Part shown: positions 37,999-49,570 of the stretch, piece after piece
Layout of the letters: each line of letters opens with the position of its first letter
Numbering within the stretch: position 1 is the stretch's first letter
From: Nageia nagi
Taxonomy: Eukaryota; Pinophyta
DNA length: 64,000 bases
NCBI GenBank assembly: GCA_050084985.1
Contig: JBITNC010000002.1
Span: 3,472,001 to 3,536,000, forward strand
Direction of reading: 5' to 3'
The notes under the pieces: model-generated
What the model saw: only the letters and a program-made list of their open reading frames with translations
Databases searched by the model: none
Told to the model about the DNA's origin: nothing
Translations under genes and position numbers: made by a program

Positions 37999-38483
37999 CC
38001 CCCCTCACAACTTGATAGGTCTAACGACTTCTGACTCCATGTTTTTTCTCGTTAGCCACTTTTTTTTTCTTGATGGGCATATTTGTGAAGATTTTCTACA
38101 TAAAGAGATTCATGAAGTTTTTTTTGGGCACTCATATTCTTGATGCAAATATTCATAAACATATTTGTGATATGAATATTAAAATAAAAGGATGAAAAAA
38201 ATCTAAGTCCCAAAATACATCCATGAAGAGTTTTTCAAAACTATGTTTTGAAGATTCAAACCTAGGTCATTAGGTTTGAACTCCATGTCCTAACCACTAC
38301 ACCATCATTTCATTCACCAACATACCTTCAAAAATTTTAATCTAACTTTTACTTGACATATTCACAAAGCTAATATGACATATTAACTTCATGAATATGC
38401 TTGAAATATCAAAAAAATAAATTTATTGATAAATTATTTTTGGACTATCAAAAGCTATCAAACCTATCAGGTTGTATGAGGAA
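37999..38483. mobile_element. MITE-like element with terminal inverted repeats
   Basis: The left end CCCCCCTCACAACTTGATAGGTCT (37999-38022) matches the reverse complement of the right end AACCTATCAGGTTGTATGAGG (38461-38481), allowing a few mismatches and a 2-base gap. AATT borders the left end and also occurs near the right end, so a target duplication is possible but unproven. The interior, about 440 bp, holds the tRNA-like sequence at 38245-38310 and no reading frame. Identity as a MITE is an inference. Confidence 0.5.
38245..38310 (-). ncRNA. tRNA-like sequence with A and B boxes (SINE head or tRNA pseudogene)
   Basis: On the minus strand GATGGTGTAGTGGTTAGGAC (from about 38307) fits a tRNA D-arm/A box, and AGGTTTGAATCT (ending near 38252) fits the T-arm/B box GGTTCGAATCC with one key change. 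Spacing, about 50 bases, is right for an RNA polymerase III internal promoter. The middle does not give a clear anticodon stem and there is no acceptor stem pairing that I can confirm. It is more likely a tRNA-derived repeat than a working tRNA gene. Confidence 0.55.
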
Positions 38484-38599
38484 TGATTAATTAGCTATAT
38501 AGAAAGATATATTGTGAAAAATATTCTTATATCTTTTATTATTTAATTATTCTAAAATAGGTATTATTAATTATGTAAAATCAATTTTAGTACCTATAA

Positions 38600-39180
38600 C
38601 TATTATGGAACTTCTATTTCTAGAGTTTAAGATCAATATATTTCATATCAAGGATGAATTTCATCATTTCAATAAGTACTCTATTATATTTTTCAATCAT
38701 ACCATTTTTCTTAAGGGTATTAAGGGGCATGATATTGATTAATTATAACATATTCTTGATATAAAGTTTTAAATTCATAACTTATGTACTTATAACCTTT
38801 ATCCATTGTAATATTTTGATAGATTTTACATTTTATTTTTTTCCTTAATACTTTGAAAGTTTTGAATTTAAAAAAAAAATTACCATTTTTAAACATGAAA
38901 ATGAATCATCAATAAACATGAAAATGAGTCCATAAATAAAAGGAATTACCAAAGTCCACATAAAATAAGAATATATTAATTTGAATAATTGAGAAGCTTA
39001 ATGAGATTTATCATGTTGAAATGGTTTTCATGGTGTTTAGTAAGAAGACATCGTTCATGAACAACACTTGAAGTTGTGAAAGATGATGGTAAACCTTCAA
39101 ACTTAGACATAAAATGTAATAATACAAAATTGAGGTGTCCCATATGATAATGTGATACTTTTGTTTTTAGTTTCTACCAT
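38600..39180 (-). mobile_element. Copia GAG-pre-integrase and integrase fragment
   Basis: Right to left: GHLNFVLLHFMSKFEGLPSS near 39150, with a degraded HHCC remnant (ERCLLTKHHENHF) at about 39050, then CGLW and LLFMDSF (first catalytic Asp region). It ends with NTLKKNGMIEKYNRVLIEMM near 38700, the degraded counterpart of the copia PQQNGVAERKNRT motif around the catalytic Glu. Frames shift several times. No LTR visible at either side. Confidence 0.78.
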
Positions 39181-39650
39181 GATATTCTAAAACTTTTTAA
39201 ATAATACTCATTTTTGAAATGTTGAAGTGATATTTAATTAATCTAATCATATTAACCTTGGAAGTTATTATTGATATATTTAACTAATAATTTATATTTT
39301 ATAAATTTATCTTTCTTTCTATTAAATAGTAACATGAGGTTTATGTTAGAATATTATATATTTTAAACTATCCTCCATTATATTTGATATTTTTTATTCC
39401 TTTATATATAATTTAGTATTATTGTTAATCTTTATAACCTTGTTACTAGATGCTCTTATATTAAGAACAAGTAACTTTCACTTGTTACGTAATGTAAAGC
39501 CCCATAATTAGCATAATAATTTAATTATATGGTAAAAGGAGTAGAATTCACAAGTAAATATCTTCCTTCACTCTTATCATGGTGAAAATATATAGAATAT
39601 AATTCCATTATCTTAATAAAAGAAGAGCATATCATTCATGTAGAATGACA

Positions 39651-39757
39651 AACATGGAGAATTACAAAATCAGTAGATGCACTCCACACAAACATGGAGA
39701 ATTACAAAATCAGTAGATGCACTCCACACAAACATGGAGAATAACAAAATCCAATAC
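39651..39757. repeat. 40-bp tandem repeat, 2.5 copies
   Basis: AACATGGAGAATTACAAAAT followed by CAGTAGATGCACTCCACACA occurs twice perfectly, then a third partial copy follows. It lies about 260-360 bases past the stop codon of gene 2, so it may fall in or just after the 3' untranslated region. Confidence 0.9.
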
Positions 39758-40012
39758 AAAATATTAAGGATGTCGCTATCCTCCCTCTAAATTCGTCCAT
39801 AAACTTTCAACCATTATGCTTTAATTTGATTATCGTTCAGATCAACGAAAATCAGATATGCTGGATGAATCAGGATTAAACTCAGTCAGATTGAAACATC
39901 CAGTATCAATTCAAACCTGTTCCATCAATTTTCAATGAAATCTGTGCAACCTAAAGTACTAAACATCCAAAGTTTATGTTGAATTTGATAGGAGAATAAC
40001 TTTCCGCAAATA

Positions 40013-42146
40013 TTAATAACAATGGCGTCGTCTTCTGCAGGGCAAGGGCCCTGAGTGCTTTGTGAGAGTTTTGACAAGAGATGCGGATATCGGCTCCACA
40101 CCAGATGCCTCAGCATATGCAGACGGTGTAGTTGATCCTGACGAGGTAAAAAATGCTCCATTCAGCAGCATATCCCCTTGGGATCTCCAGTTCCAATGCT
40201 TCCATTCATCGAGGTTTCCATTCTCCCGTTTTGTCACCTAGAAAAGCCCAACACGTTTTGAGTTGCATTACAAAACAACTGCTCTGGCTCAAAGTTGTGA
40301 AGAATAGATATGTTTACCTGCTTGGCATTGTTGTTATTGGGAGCCAGGTACCGATTTCCCTGACTGTTGATGGTGGGGTTTGCACTGCCTCCTATGGCAT
40401 ACATAATCCAGTGGGTGTAGTCGTTATTCACCACATGAAAGTAACCATGCCGGCACCTGCATTAACCCACACTATGATTAGATACTTCAATTTTCTCTTT
40501 AGATTGCATAAAATATCGTTGGCAGTGAAGTTTGGGTATTATCATCTTCATAATCATAGGTTAAAAAAACTGATTCAGTAATTAATTGTTTGGATCAATT
40601 CGAAGATTAATAGTTAATTTGGTATTATGTTATAAAAAAATCATAATTATGTAATTTAAAAAAATATGAAAAAAATTAATTTCAAATAAAATAGATAAGA
40701 TATATGAAGATAACTTATAATTTTATAATTCTAGAGTCTACAATCAATCATAAACTGCAATTTACTTAAGAAATATGTAACAAAATCATATTTTACATAT
40801 AAATTCAGCAAGTTTCTATTAATCTACCTTAAATAAGATTATTGCCAATTAACTGAATATAATTAAACCTTCCAAAAATCAATAAACATACAAAAAAATA
40901 TAGAATATTCTATCTATACCATTGTTTATCCGATTTTCCCTTAATAATCGAATTTCTTGGTGGGTCGCCCAATTTTCCCATTAATAGCCAAATTTTTGAA
41001 CTATGTTCATAATAACCTCCTCTTCCCCAAGAGTACTGATATTCCAATGACATTATCATACCTTGGCATTCTTTGCACAAGACCTCTTCCAAAGTGGTTG
41101 AAGGCAATCGTGACTCGCATGTTTTTGTCGGCTGTGTAAGCATCGCTGTGACCTAAAAGCATCACCTGCATTTCAATTTTAAGTTAGATAGAATCAAAAA
41201 GTATATTAAGAGTTTACAGGAGATCACTCCATCTATGAGAAGAATAATTGTAATAGATCATTACATTGTATATATGTATCCTAGTGAGAATCGAATAAAG
41301 GACACAGATCGCAACAACCAGATAGCAGCAAAAACCTACTCAACCATGAAATGAAAAAAATGTAATGTTATTAATGTTATGAACCTCGTTGTGGTTGGCA
41401 AAGTGATTGTTGGATATTGTGATGTATGTGGATCCCATGATGGCGTCGATAAGGCCGTCCGCACATTTGGTGAGAGAGCAATGATCCACCCAGATATGGC
41501 TTGCTGCAAACATGGAGATGCCATCTCCGTCACACATAGTTCTATATCCGACGTGGGTAGGGGAGTCTCTCACCATGGCATTCCCTGCAGGCCTACAGTG
41601 GTGAATGTGGATTCCATGGATTATGATGTTGGTGACGTTCTGGATTGTGATGCAGGGTCCATATGCAATATGGACATTGTAGCCGCGTCCATCGATGGTC
41701 TTGAAGCTGTTCATAATCAACTCCTCCTTCAGCTGGATCACCATGCTTCTGTTGAACACGATCCAGAGCGGCCTTGCTTGGATGACTGCATGGCGAAGGG
41801 TACCGGGCACAGGATCCACAGGATTATCGTTGTTAGGATCGGTAACCCGGTAAAATCTTCCGTTCTTTCCTCCAATGGCATCTTTGCCGAAGCCAACAGC
41901 GCAGTCGGCGAGTCTCTTTCTCTGCCGTCTCCATTTGTGATCACACCGCCAGCAGTCGTCGATTGGGTTGCCTGTAAGGCACGAGCGGGGCCTGAGTTGT
42001 CTTCTCATGGTGCCGTTCATGACAGACATATTAACCATATCGGCTACAAGATCCGGATCAACATTCTGAACACCAGATGTTAAATGGGCCATGCAGAGCA
42101 CAGCCACCAAAAGCAACATACAGCTCAAAAAACTACCACAACCCAT
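40013..42146 (-). CDS. Pectate lyase (gene 2), four exons, 409 residues
   Basis: Secreted PL1 pectate lyase, same reaction as gene 1. Exons: 42146-41385, 41165-41062, 40456-40318, 40237-40013; the joined frame is open to TAA. Introns are 219, 605 and 80 bp, all GT-AG. The ATG at 42146 is the first after the TATA box; the open frame extends upstream to a GTG at 42191, which I reject as start. A signal peptide ([17 protein letters not shown], about residues 9-25) is followed by N-glycosylation sites at Asn39 and Asn44, then [12 protein letters not shown]. Ca2+-site motifs are DGDGISMF (Asp206, Asp208), WVDH (Asp221) and ADGLIDA (Asp230, Asp234). The catalytic RxPxxR motif RMPRCR starts at Arg286. 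The tail is basic (PCRRRRHCY). It is a clear paralog of gene 1 but diverged at the N-terminus and in the last exon. Confidence 0.96.
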
Positions 42147-42253
42147 CTTTAGCCTAAGGAGGAACAAAGCAGACGCAGAGAAAGAGATCACAACACTCTA
42201 ATATGCTCTATACCCAAAACAAAGCTCGACCTCTTGGACTGCCCTAATGGGTC

Positions 42254-42265
42254 TTTCTTATAGCC
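42254..42265 (-). promoter_or_regulatory. TATA box of pectate lyase gene 2
   Basis: On the minus strand the sequence reads GGGCTATAAGAAAG, with TATAAG at 42262-42257, about 110 nt before the ATG. No ATG lies between. It closely matches the gene 1 box in sequence and distance. Confidence 0.75.
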
Positions 42266-42777
42266 CAAAAATAGGCTAGCTTAATGGAATTTGTGCCAAG
42301 AGATGGTCACTACACAAGTGTAATCCGCGTAGATATCAAATAGGATGAGCATGAAAAACAACTTATACTTTGGGATGTGTGGTTCACATGTTTCTTTTGG
42401 ATTAATGGCAAGTATTGGGCTCTAATCCAGGATCAAACTACTGTGTAAGTCTTCTAATACAGATAATTACACTACACACTATGTTAAACCTTCTGGGTCA
42501 TACCGCCTGCATGGTAACTTGATTTGCGGGTGTGAACTCCATTTCAACAATGGTCTGGCTGGTAATAAAGACTATTAACTACACACAATTTGAATCCTTT
42601 CTGAATCCCCGGGAATGAATGCTTCACGACTTCTTAGGGCACAAGCCACATCAACGTTGACAAACTCACTCCTAGCTATAAGGGTGAAACATGGATGGTA
42701 TATTTAAGGTATTTCTAGTGATTGAAAAAACCTAGGCATAAGAGGGACAGTCAAACATATTTAAATTTTGAGCGAAA

Positions 42778-43113
42778 TTGTGGAAGTTGCACAGATTGGG
42801 ATGCCAAAGGGACGGTTCAAGGAGGCAAGAGAAACTGCATTTGACCCATCTAGTAAATTTCAGTTCTGCCAAATCACTTCTTTATATGGAAAAAGCTTTC
42901 TCCCCCATGCGAGTAGCTTGTGGAGTACCAGCTGTTATTAACCATTGGGATTGCAACTCATATGGGAAGGAAGAACTAAAATTGCATTCAAATTTGGTTA
43001 CCAAAATTTATGAAGGTTTAAATGTAATTTCTTCGAAATCTTTTCCATGTGAGACGTTTATGTTCACATTTAAATTTAAGTTTACTAAATTGGATTTATT
43101 TAAAAAAATCTAA
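42778..43113 (+). other. Open frame of 111 codons, unrecognised
   Basis: Reading frame open from TTG/ATG-like starts to a stop at 43111, in a stretch with more G and C than its surroundings. A neighbouring frame is also open for about 60 codons. No known domain and a Lys/Phe-rich tail reading into AT-rich DNA. It is about 630 bp upstream of gene 2 on the other strand, so a divergent promoter is conceivable. Most likely chance or a gene relic. Confidence 0.2.
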
Positions 43114-46050
43114 TTACTTTGATTTCAGAAGGTGATCAATAGTTAATTATACAAATGAAGTGTGATTAACTAAATTCAACATGTGAAATATCTATGAGTG
43201 GAACAATAATAATCTAAATGTTTATTTGATATTAAAATTTAATATGTAAATAATTTGTAAGTAATGTAAAAATGAATCAAAGATTTTTTTTCTATTTATG
43301 TTCAATATTTTTTAGTTTTAAGATGTATATATAAATATAAGTGTATTTTATAAAATAGAATAATTATGTTTGACATTTTAGTGTAATGATAGTGTTATAA
43401 GAGATCTTTTTAATAACTATGTTAAAATATTAAGATTAAGTCTTGTTATTTGGTTAGAGTCAATTAACTAATGTAAGAAGTTTGAAGGGAAAATTCTAGA
43501 AAGTAAGTTTCATCAAATTAAAACTATTTATCTAGAAAGGGTGATATGCATAATAAGTTGATGCAAATGGTGCAAGAGTTCTTGAATTGTAAGGGTATAA
43601 TCCATGTAGAAATTTTTGTAGTATAATTGATATAAACAAATGATCTATGCAAGTTTGATGATAGATTAGAGTAGGTCACTTCTAAAAGATATAATTTATA
43701 AAAATAGTTCTATTTTACTATTGAATATAAATTAGAAGGTTTGTTTCAGAAAATTTTAAGAAATTCAATAGTATAATGAATATGTAAATGTATAGATTAG
43801 TATAGTTATAGGTTCTAAAGAGGTTATATTTTGAATCTTATAACCTTAAAATTGTAAATATAGGAAATATTTTTCAAGGAAAATATAAGTACAAATAAAT
43901 TATAATTCATATAGGCCACATGATTTTATATTGCACTCTAATATTGATTTTGTAAAATGTGAGATTCAATACACTTTGAATAATAAATGTGTTAGTTGGA
44001 ATCAAGATTATTTAATGGTTGCCTTCTAGCTTATTTAGTTATCTTACATTTTTATGTATATAAGAAAGAGATAAGGCGCAAAAAGCATAAGTATTTAATA
44101 TGGAATGCTTGGATGAGTAATTTCGAATCAAGAATGATCTAGATAATTAAATATATTATGCTATAAATTTAAATATGTAAGTATGCAGTGATTAAGGATT
44201 TATAAAACAATAGGATTCAAGAGTAAAAGGGAGAAAAGAGATCCTAAAATGATCTACTATGAAAATAAAGGTTTTGGAGCTATTTAGTCTATTTATATTA
44301 GTGTATTATTCATATGTACAAATAATACGATCTATACATCCAATAGAAGTAGGATGAGGTAAGAACTAATCTTTAACTAAGGTTATGATTTCAACACAAG
44401 TAAAATTCCAAGATTCCTTTAATATAAAAAATAGAATCAATAATTATAGTTAACTAACACAAAAATTAGTATAATAAATCTTATAACAAATACTATAGGA
44501 TGCATAATGTATTATACCTTCTTAATGATGAAAGTAGAGTCATAATCATCATAGATATGGTCTTCTTACAAAAGTGATAATATTTTCTTTTGATTCAAGA
44601 TGAACATATTCCAAATTATTATAAGGTTATTTTTTATTCAAATTGACATTTTGAATTCATTTAAATTAAAATGTTTCAAAAGTATATTTTGATTACTTTA
44701 TGTCATATTAGTCTTTTCCAACTTTTTAACACTTTTGCAAACCACCAATATGACTACGATGAAAAAGTTATGACTTGTCAAAGTTTGAAAAGAAAATTGA
44801 AGGGTAATAAAATACTATCCATATTGGTGGGGACTTGATGTTGATTCAGGATCTACTTGGCAATCTAATTGCTATGTCATCATAAGTCAAAGGTCAATGA
44901 TGGTATGTAGGAGGTGATGTTAATAAACAAGTAGATATAATGCAACGCATGGAGGTATCCATAGAAGGTCAAAATTTGTATCCATGTGGTTGACCTATTA
45001 GTTGAAGATCAATTATCTACCATTAATTAATCCACCAAAGGATCATGTGGTAAACTGGAATCCACCATGTGGCATCACCTAGAGGATGTCTACCCTACAC
45101 ACATAATTAGTGGTATTTGATTTATTTTATCATCAACCTAAAAATATATTATATGGTGTGTGTGTGTGTATGTATGATTCAAACTATAATCATAAGGAAA
45201 ATGAAATCGTAACTTATTTATTTGTATTTTTGTACCCCTTCAAAACTATAAAAAGAGGATAGAGGAGATGTGAGAAACATTGGAGGAAGTTATGATCCAT
45301 TGATTTGTTTGTGCAGGTAAGTAAAATTAGAGGAGGGAAGAGAGCCACTCCACATTAGTTATTATTATTAATCCAAGAGAGATTCATAATATTATTTTAA
45401 AATTCATTGAAATATTTTTTAATCTTTATTATGGATATTTCGTAAGATCTCCATCATGTACTTGGAAGAAAGATTGTTGCTTATTTGGAGAGCACATGTT
45501 GGTATTTTATCATCACCCATTGTATTCCATTAGAATCGACTTCATTATCAATACCATCATATCAATATTTTTATGCCTATATCATTTTTTAATAGTTCAA
45601 TGAGCATTATTCTCATCTTGATATTTTAATAAATATTTATAATTTCATATTCATTGATATTTCTTTCATATATTATCATTGTGATACCAATAATTATTAT
45701 TCAATAATATCTATTCATACCAATCTCAATAGTAACTAATATTTATCGTTAATGATATCATCTATCATCGATGACAAAAGAAGGCTAATACTCTATCAAT
45801 AATTATAGATAATCAACTTGTAAATTGTTAAATCTCCCTTATAATTATCTTATGATGCATTATTATATTATATTAATATTATAACTAGAATAATTAAGAT
45901 TCAAGTTTAAGCCTAATAGTATAATCGTTCTTATTGTTAATATAAACTTTATGATAGATTAAGAATTTTATCCTTATATTCTACTAGGATACATATTTTT
46001 TAGAATTATTTTTATGATTTGTAATAAATCCTTATCAATTTCATCATTTC
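43114..46050. other. AT-rich DNA, possible LTR near 45.2 kb, no gene
   Basis: No protein domain seen. A TATA-like AACTATAAAAAGAGG at 45244 with a short (TG)n run at about 45159-45171 resembles the promoter part of an LTR, but I found no partner repeat or terminal TG/CA pair. Confidence 0.4.
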
Positions 46051-46055
46051 ATTAT

Positions 46056-46709
46056 TTTAGAATCTAAAGAGATTTCCTACATAAATAATTATTCATATGC
46101 TTATAATGTCCAACTCTTTTAATATCAAAATAGTTCCTTGGTAAGATTAATGAACTCTCAAATAGGCCAGAAGAAGCATAAACACATACTCAAGAGCTGA
46201 ATAATATACCCAAGATCTTAACTTTGCATTATCCAAGTAACAAGGAAAAACTAACAAAAAAATTTAGAGAAAATATCAATCTATCTCATACATAAGTAAG
46301 CTTTTGAATGCTAGAAAAAAATACTTACTATTACAATAAGCTATTGTATGTATTTTGATAGAATACCATACTCTCCAACACTCATATGCACACCTATTCA
46401 TAACTAACCTCTCATATAGCTACATTGTTCACACAATACGTTCTTGAGTTTTCAATCCAATACATTCTTAATATTATATAGATTTCCTAAGCTACTACTA
46501 GAAAACATAGAAATCAACCTAGCATTAATATTTTGGTTAAAAATCAAAGACACAAAGTTAAACAACCTAACAAACCACACCAAACTATTCAAACATGCTA
46601 AAAAATACTAAATACTTGAAACTACCAAAATCCATCCCCATTATATGAGAACCCTCAAATCAATAAAGCTAAAATATGGGTACTATGAATTTAGAAGGAA
46701 AATCCAACA
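46056..46709 (-). repeat. 3' LTR (minus orientation), 654 bp
   Basis: Matches 51477-52127 along its length; shared strings include CATAAACACATACTCAAGAGCT, CCATACTCTCCAACACTC and TTGAGTTTTCAATCCAATA. In minus sense it starts TGTTGGATTTTCC. AAGAGGGAGAA (46720-46710 on the minus strand) is the polypurine tract just before it. Confidence 0.85.
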
Positions 46710-48764
46710 TTCTCCCTCTTGATGTTGAAAGGAATTCATTCTAGGAGTTCAAAAGCATCATAATCTCAATAATTTATCTTTATATATACTTCTTCCATGG
46801 GGGTCACTAAGTAGAAAACCTTCAAAATATGTATGAAAATGGGCTTCTTAAAAAATCCCCTATTTTCAAAAATTTTTACCTTCCCTTTAAATTTATTAAA
46901 CCCTTATTTTTAAAATTTACCACCTCACCCCTAACACCCCACCCTCAACTATGCACCCCTTATCCCTCCCCACCAACCCACCTCCTTTTTTTAAATACCC
47001 CTACACACTCCCCTTATAAAATACTTATCGATATATTGCTAGTTGAATTAGATATTAAAATACCTCTTGTATTTTTGCATGTGGTATTTATCATTTTCTA
47101 GCAATGAACCCCTCGTGGCTTCTTCCATTTCTAAATTAGAAAATTCAAAACTAAAAAAAAATTTTGGTATTGTCACTCCTTCCACTCTTTATATGGGTTG
47201 TCCTCTATTAATTTTCCTTCTTCCTACAAATACGTGCATTGAGTTCCTTTTGGTGATCAACTCCCCCTCTATAAAATAACTCTTCTATTAACATTCCAAT
47301 AATGTCAAAGGTATTGGTTCTCATCAACAAATATTACACATGATCATCATTTACATTTTCAAACCATAATTTAAAATCATTAATCCATATACTACTTGGA
47401 AAGTATTTACTGAGACTAATCATATCACATGGATGGTTATACCATACAACTATCTCAACACACATAATCACATAAAACATATTCATGAAATGACTAATTA
47501 CATATGTAATCTTATACAAGTCATCACTCTTTACTATTGTTGTACATTCTTCCTTCTAAAAGAATTTAAACACATCACATTTATCTTCACTTGAGTTCAT
47601 GTGACCTAAGTTACCCATCATTATCTTCAACATAAGAAAAGATTACTTCAATTTTATCTTCATAAGACAATATTCAAAATTGCATTATTTACAATTGATG
47701 TCTTTGTAAGATATTCTCCACTTCTCTCATACATAAAAAAAAAAGTTTCAAAACTATCCACAAAATATCTTCTCATAAAAATTTTAGTAAATAAATCAAA
47801 TAACAGGAATTAATCACCTCCAATGATGATTTGATGAGCATATATCCATATGCCTTCCTTTATGTCTTTTGTGCTTCCCATGAAGTCATATTGATACAAA
47901 TTTGATTATACTTTTGAAGCAATCATTAACTCTTTAACAACAGTTCTCCTCCTTTATTTTTGTTCACATAATGTTACCTCTACAAGATAACCCACGATCT
48001 TCATTGTAGTCACTCCAAATGAGTAATCTCCATCATTATCCATTATTGATATTTTCATTATCATTATAACATGAAAATTATCAATTTTATTTTTATTTTC
48101 TATCTCATTTCCTATATCATTTAGGAGATAGTATTTTATATTTTCTTTTAAAAAAAAATAGTCCTCACTCTTGGTGAGTGATCCTCAAACATAAAGTTGA
48201 TATATTTCATCTCTCCTTCATTCACAACTTCTATTGGATAAAAATACCAAAAAAAATTTGACTTCTCAAGATAATTATTATTCACTCCAGGTGAGTAAGC
48301 TTACAAATATAATTTATCACAATACTCATCCACTCCATGTAGATGGTCTTCAAATAAACAAAACTTCATTGTGAGTGTTTTTCCTTCATCTTCTACACTA
48401 AAAAATTTCTTTTCCAAAACATAAATCTTTCATTCCTAATGAATGATTTTCAACATAAGTAAGCCAACATTATTCCATGAAAAATGTTACTTCTTCATGT
48501 TATTCTTACATAATTACACTCTAAAGGGTTCAATCCTGAATGTAAGTGTATATACCTTATCCTTCTCTCAAGATTCTTATGTATATATGTTCTTATACCT
48601 TAGTCTTGCTTTAAGGTATTTTCGAGTTATGTTCATATTATCGAGTCATAATCAACCACCATTTTGTTATAAGGTGGGTGTTGTTTATACATAGTCATAA
48701 GAGTCATTTCTAGGATATATGTATAATTCATAGGCTAAAGAATGTCCATTTTGTAATATCAGGT

Positions 48765-48965
48765 AAGTCATTTCCAGGATTTATCTAGAGTCATAGTCTG
48801 GGTCTTATTTTCAGGTATTATAATATACAGTTTATTTTCTAAGTCATTCCTAGGAAGTATTGTATAGATTTTGTGTATTTGTTTAAGTCATTCTCAAAAA
48901 GTATTGTATAGAATTTGTGTATTTTTCTAAGTCATTCCTAGGAAGTATTAGATATATAGTTTATT
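48765..48965. repeat. Short tandem repeat, unit about 46 bp
   Basis: AAGTCATTCCTAGGAAGTAT plus TGTATAGATTTTGTGTATTT recurs with changes at about 48860, 48892 and 48930. An earlier AAGTCATTTCCAGGATTTAT at about 48768 is more distant. Confidence 0.65.
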
Positions 48966-49214
48966 GGTTCATTTAAGTTATTTTTGGGCTCTATTTCAAG
49001 TCTAGTTACTTATGTTTTGGTTTGATATAGTTTGGGTGTTATTTTTAGGCCTTGTTGTACATGATAGATAGGTTAAGTCTAGTATGGGCCTTGTTGCGAG
49101 TCAAATTGCTTATGTTTTGGACTAGCAAAGTTTGAGCATTATTTATCAACCTTGTATATAAGTGTTAAGTTTTAATTCATGTATCAAGCATTTCATAAGA
49201 TTCAAGTTAAGTAG

Positions 49215-49570
49215 ACCCATGAAAATCTAATGGTGATGTCATACTTTTAAGGGGAAATCAGCAGGCTTCATATTCCTTAGTCAATGGGACATCCTAATAG
49301 TTCATAATGGCAGGAGATGTTCATAACTCTATATTAAATAGATCCCACCAATTTTGAGCAATGATATCACATTTTTTAGGAGAAATAAAAGGGAGATATT
49401 CATAACTCTATATTCAACAAAACCCATCAATTTTTAGTGATGATTATATTTTTTGGTAGAAATCGATAAGAGATATTCACAACACCATGATCAATAGACC
49501 CCACCAATTTTAAGCAATGACTTCACACTTTTCAAGAGAAATCAATGGGTGATAATTTCCATAGATATTA
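49215..49570. repeat. Tandem repeat, unit about 80 bp x 4
   Basis: Diverged copies share TAGACCCCACCAATTTTAAG, CAATGACTTCACACTTTTC, GAGAAATCAATGGGTGAT and ATTCATAACTCTATATT-type segments. Copies begin near 49215, 49341, 49423 and 49498. Confidence 0.65.

Noticed and set aside
38245-38310. Functional tRNA gene
   Set aside because: B box carries GGTTTGAATCT instead of GGTTCGAATCC, no clear anticodon arm or acceptor pairing, and no terminator I can support. Kept only as a tRNA-like sequence.
41379-42083. 234-codon plus-strand open frame
   Set aside because: Antisense shadow of exon 1 of pectate lyase gene 2; no domain recognisable in it.
42147-42191. Upstream extension of gene 2 to a GTG at 42191
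   Set aside because: GTG is not a usual plant start. The ATG at 42146 is the first ATG after the TATA box and gives a clean signal peptide.
45159-45256. LTR called from the TATA box and (TG)n run
   Set aside because: No TG/CA ends, partner repeat or target duplication found, so I left it as intergenic with a note.
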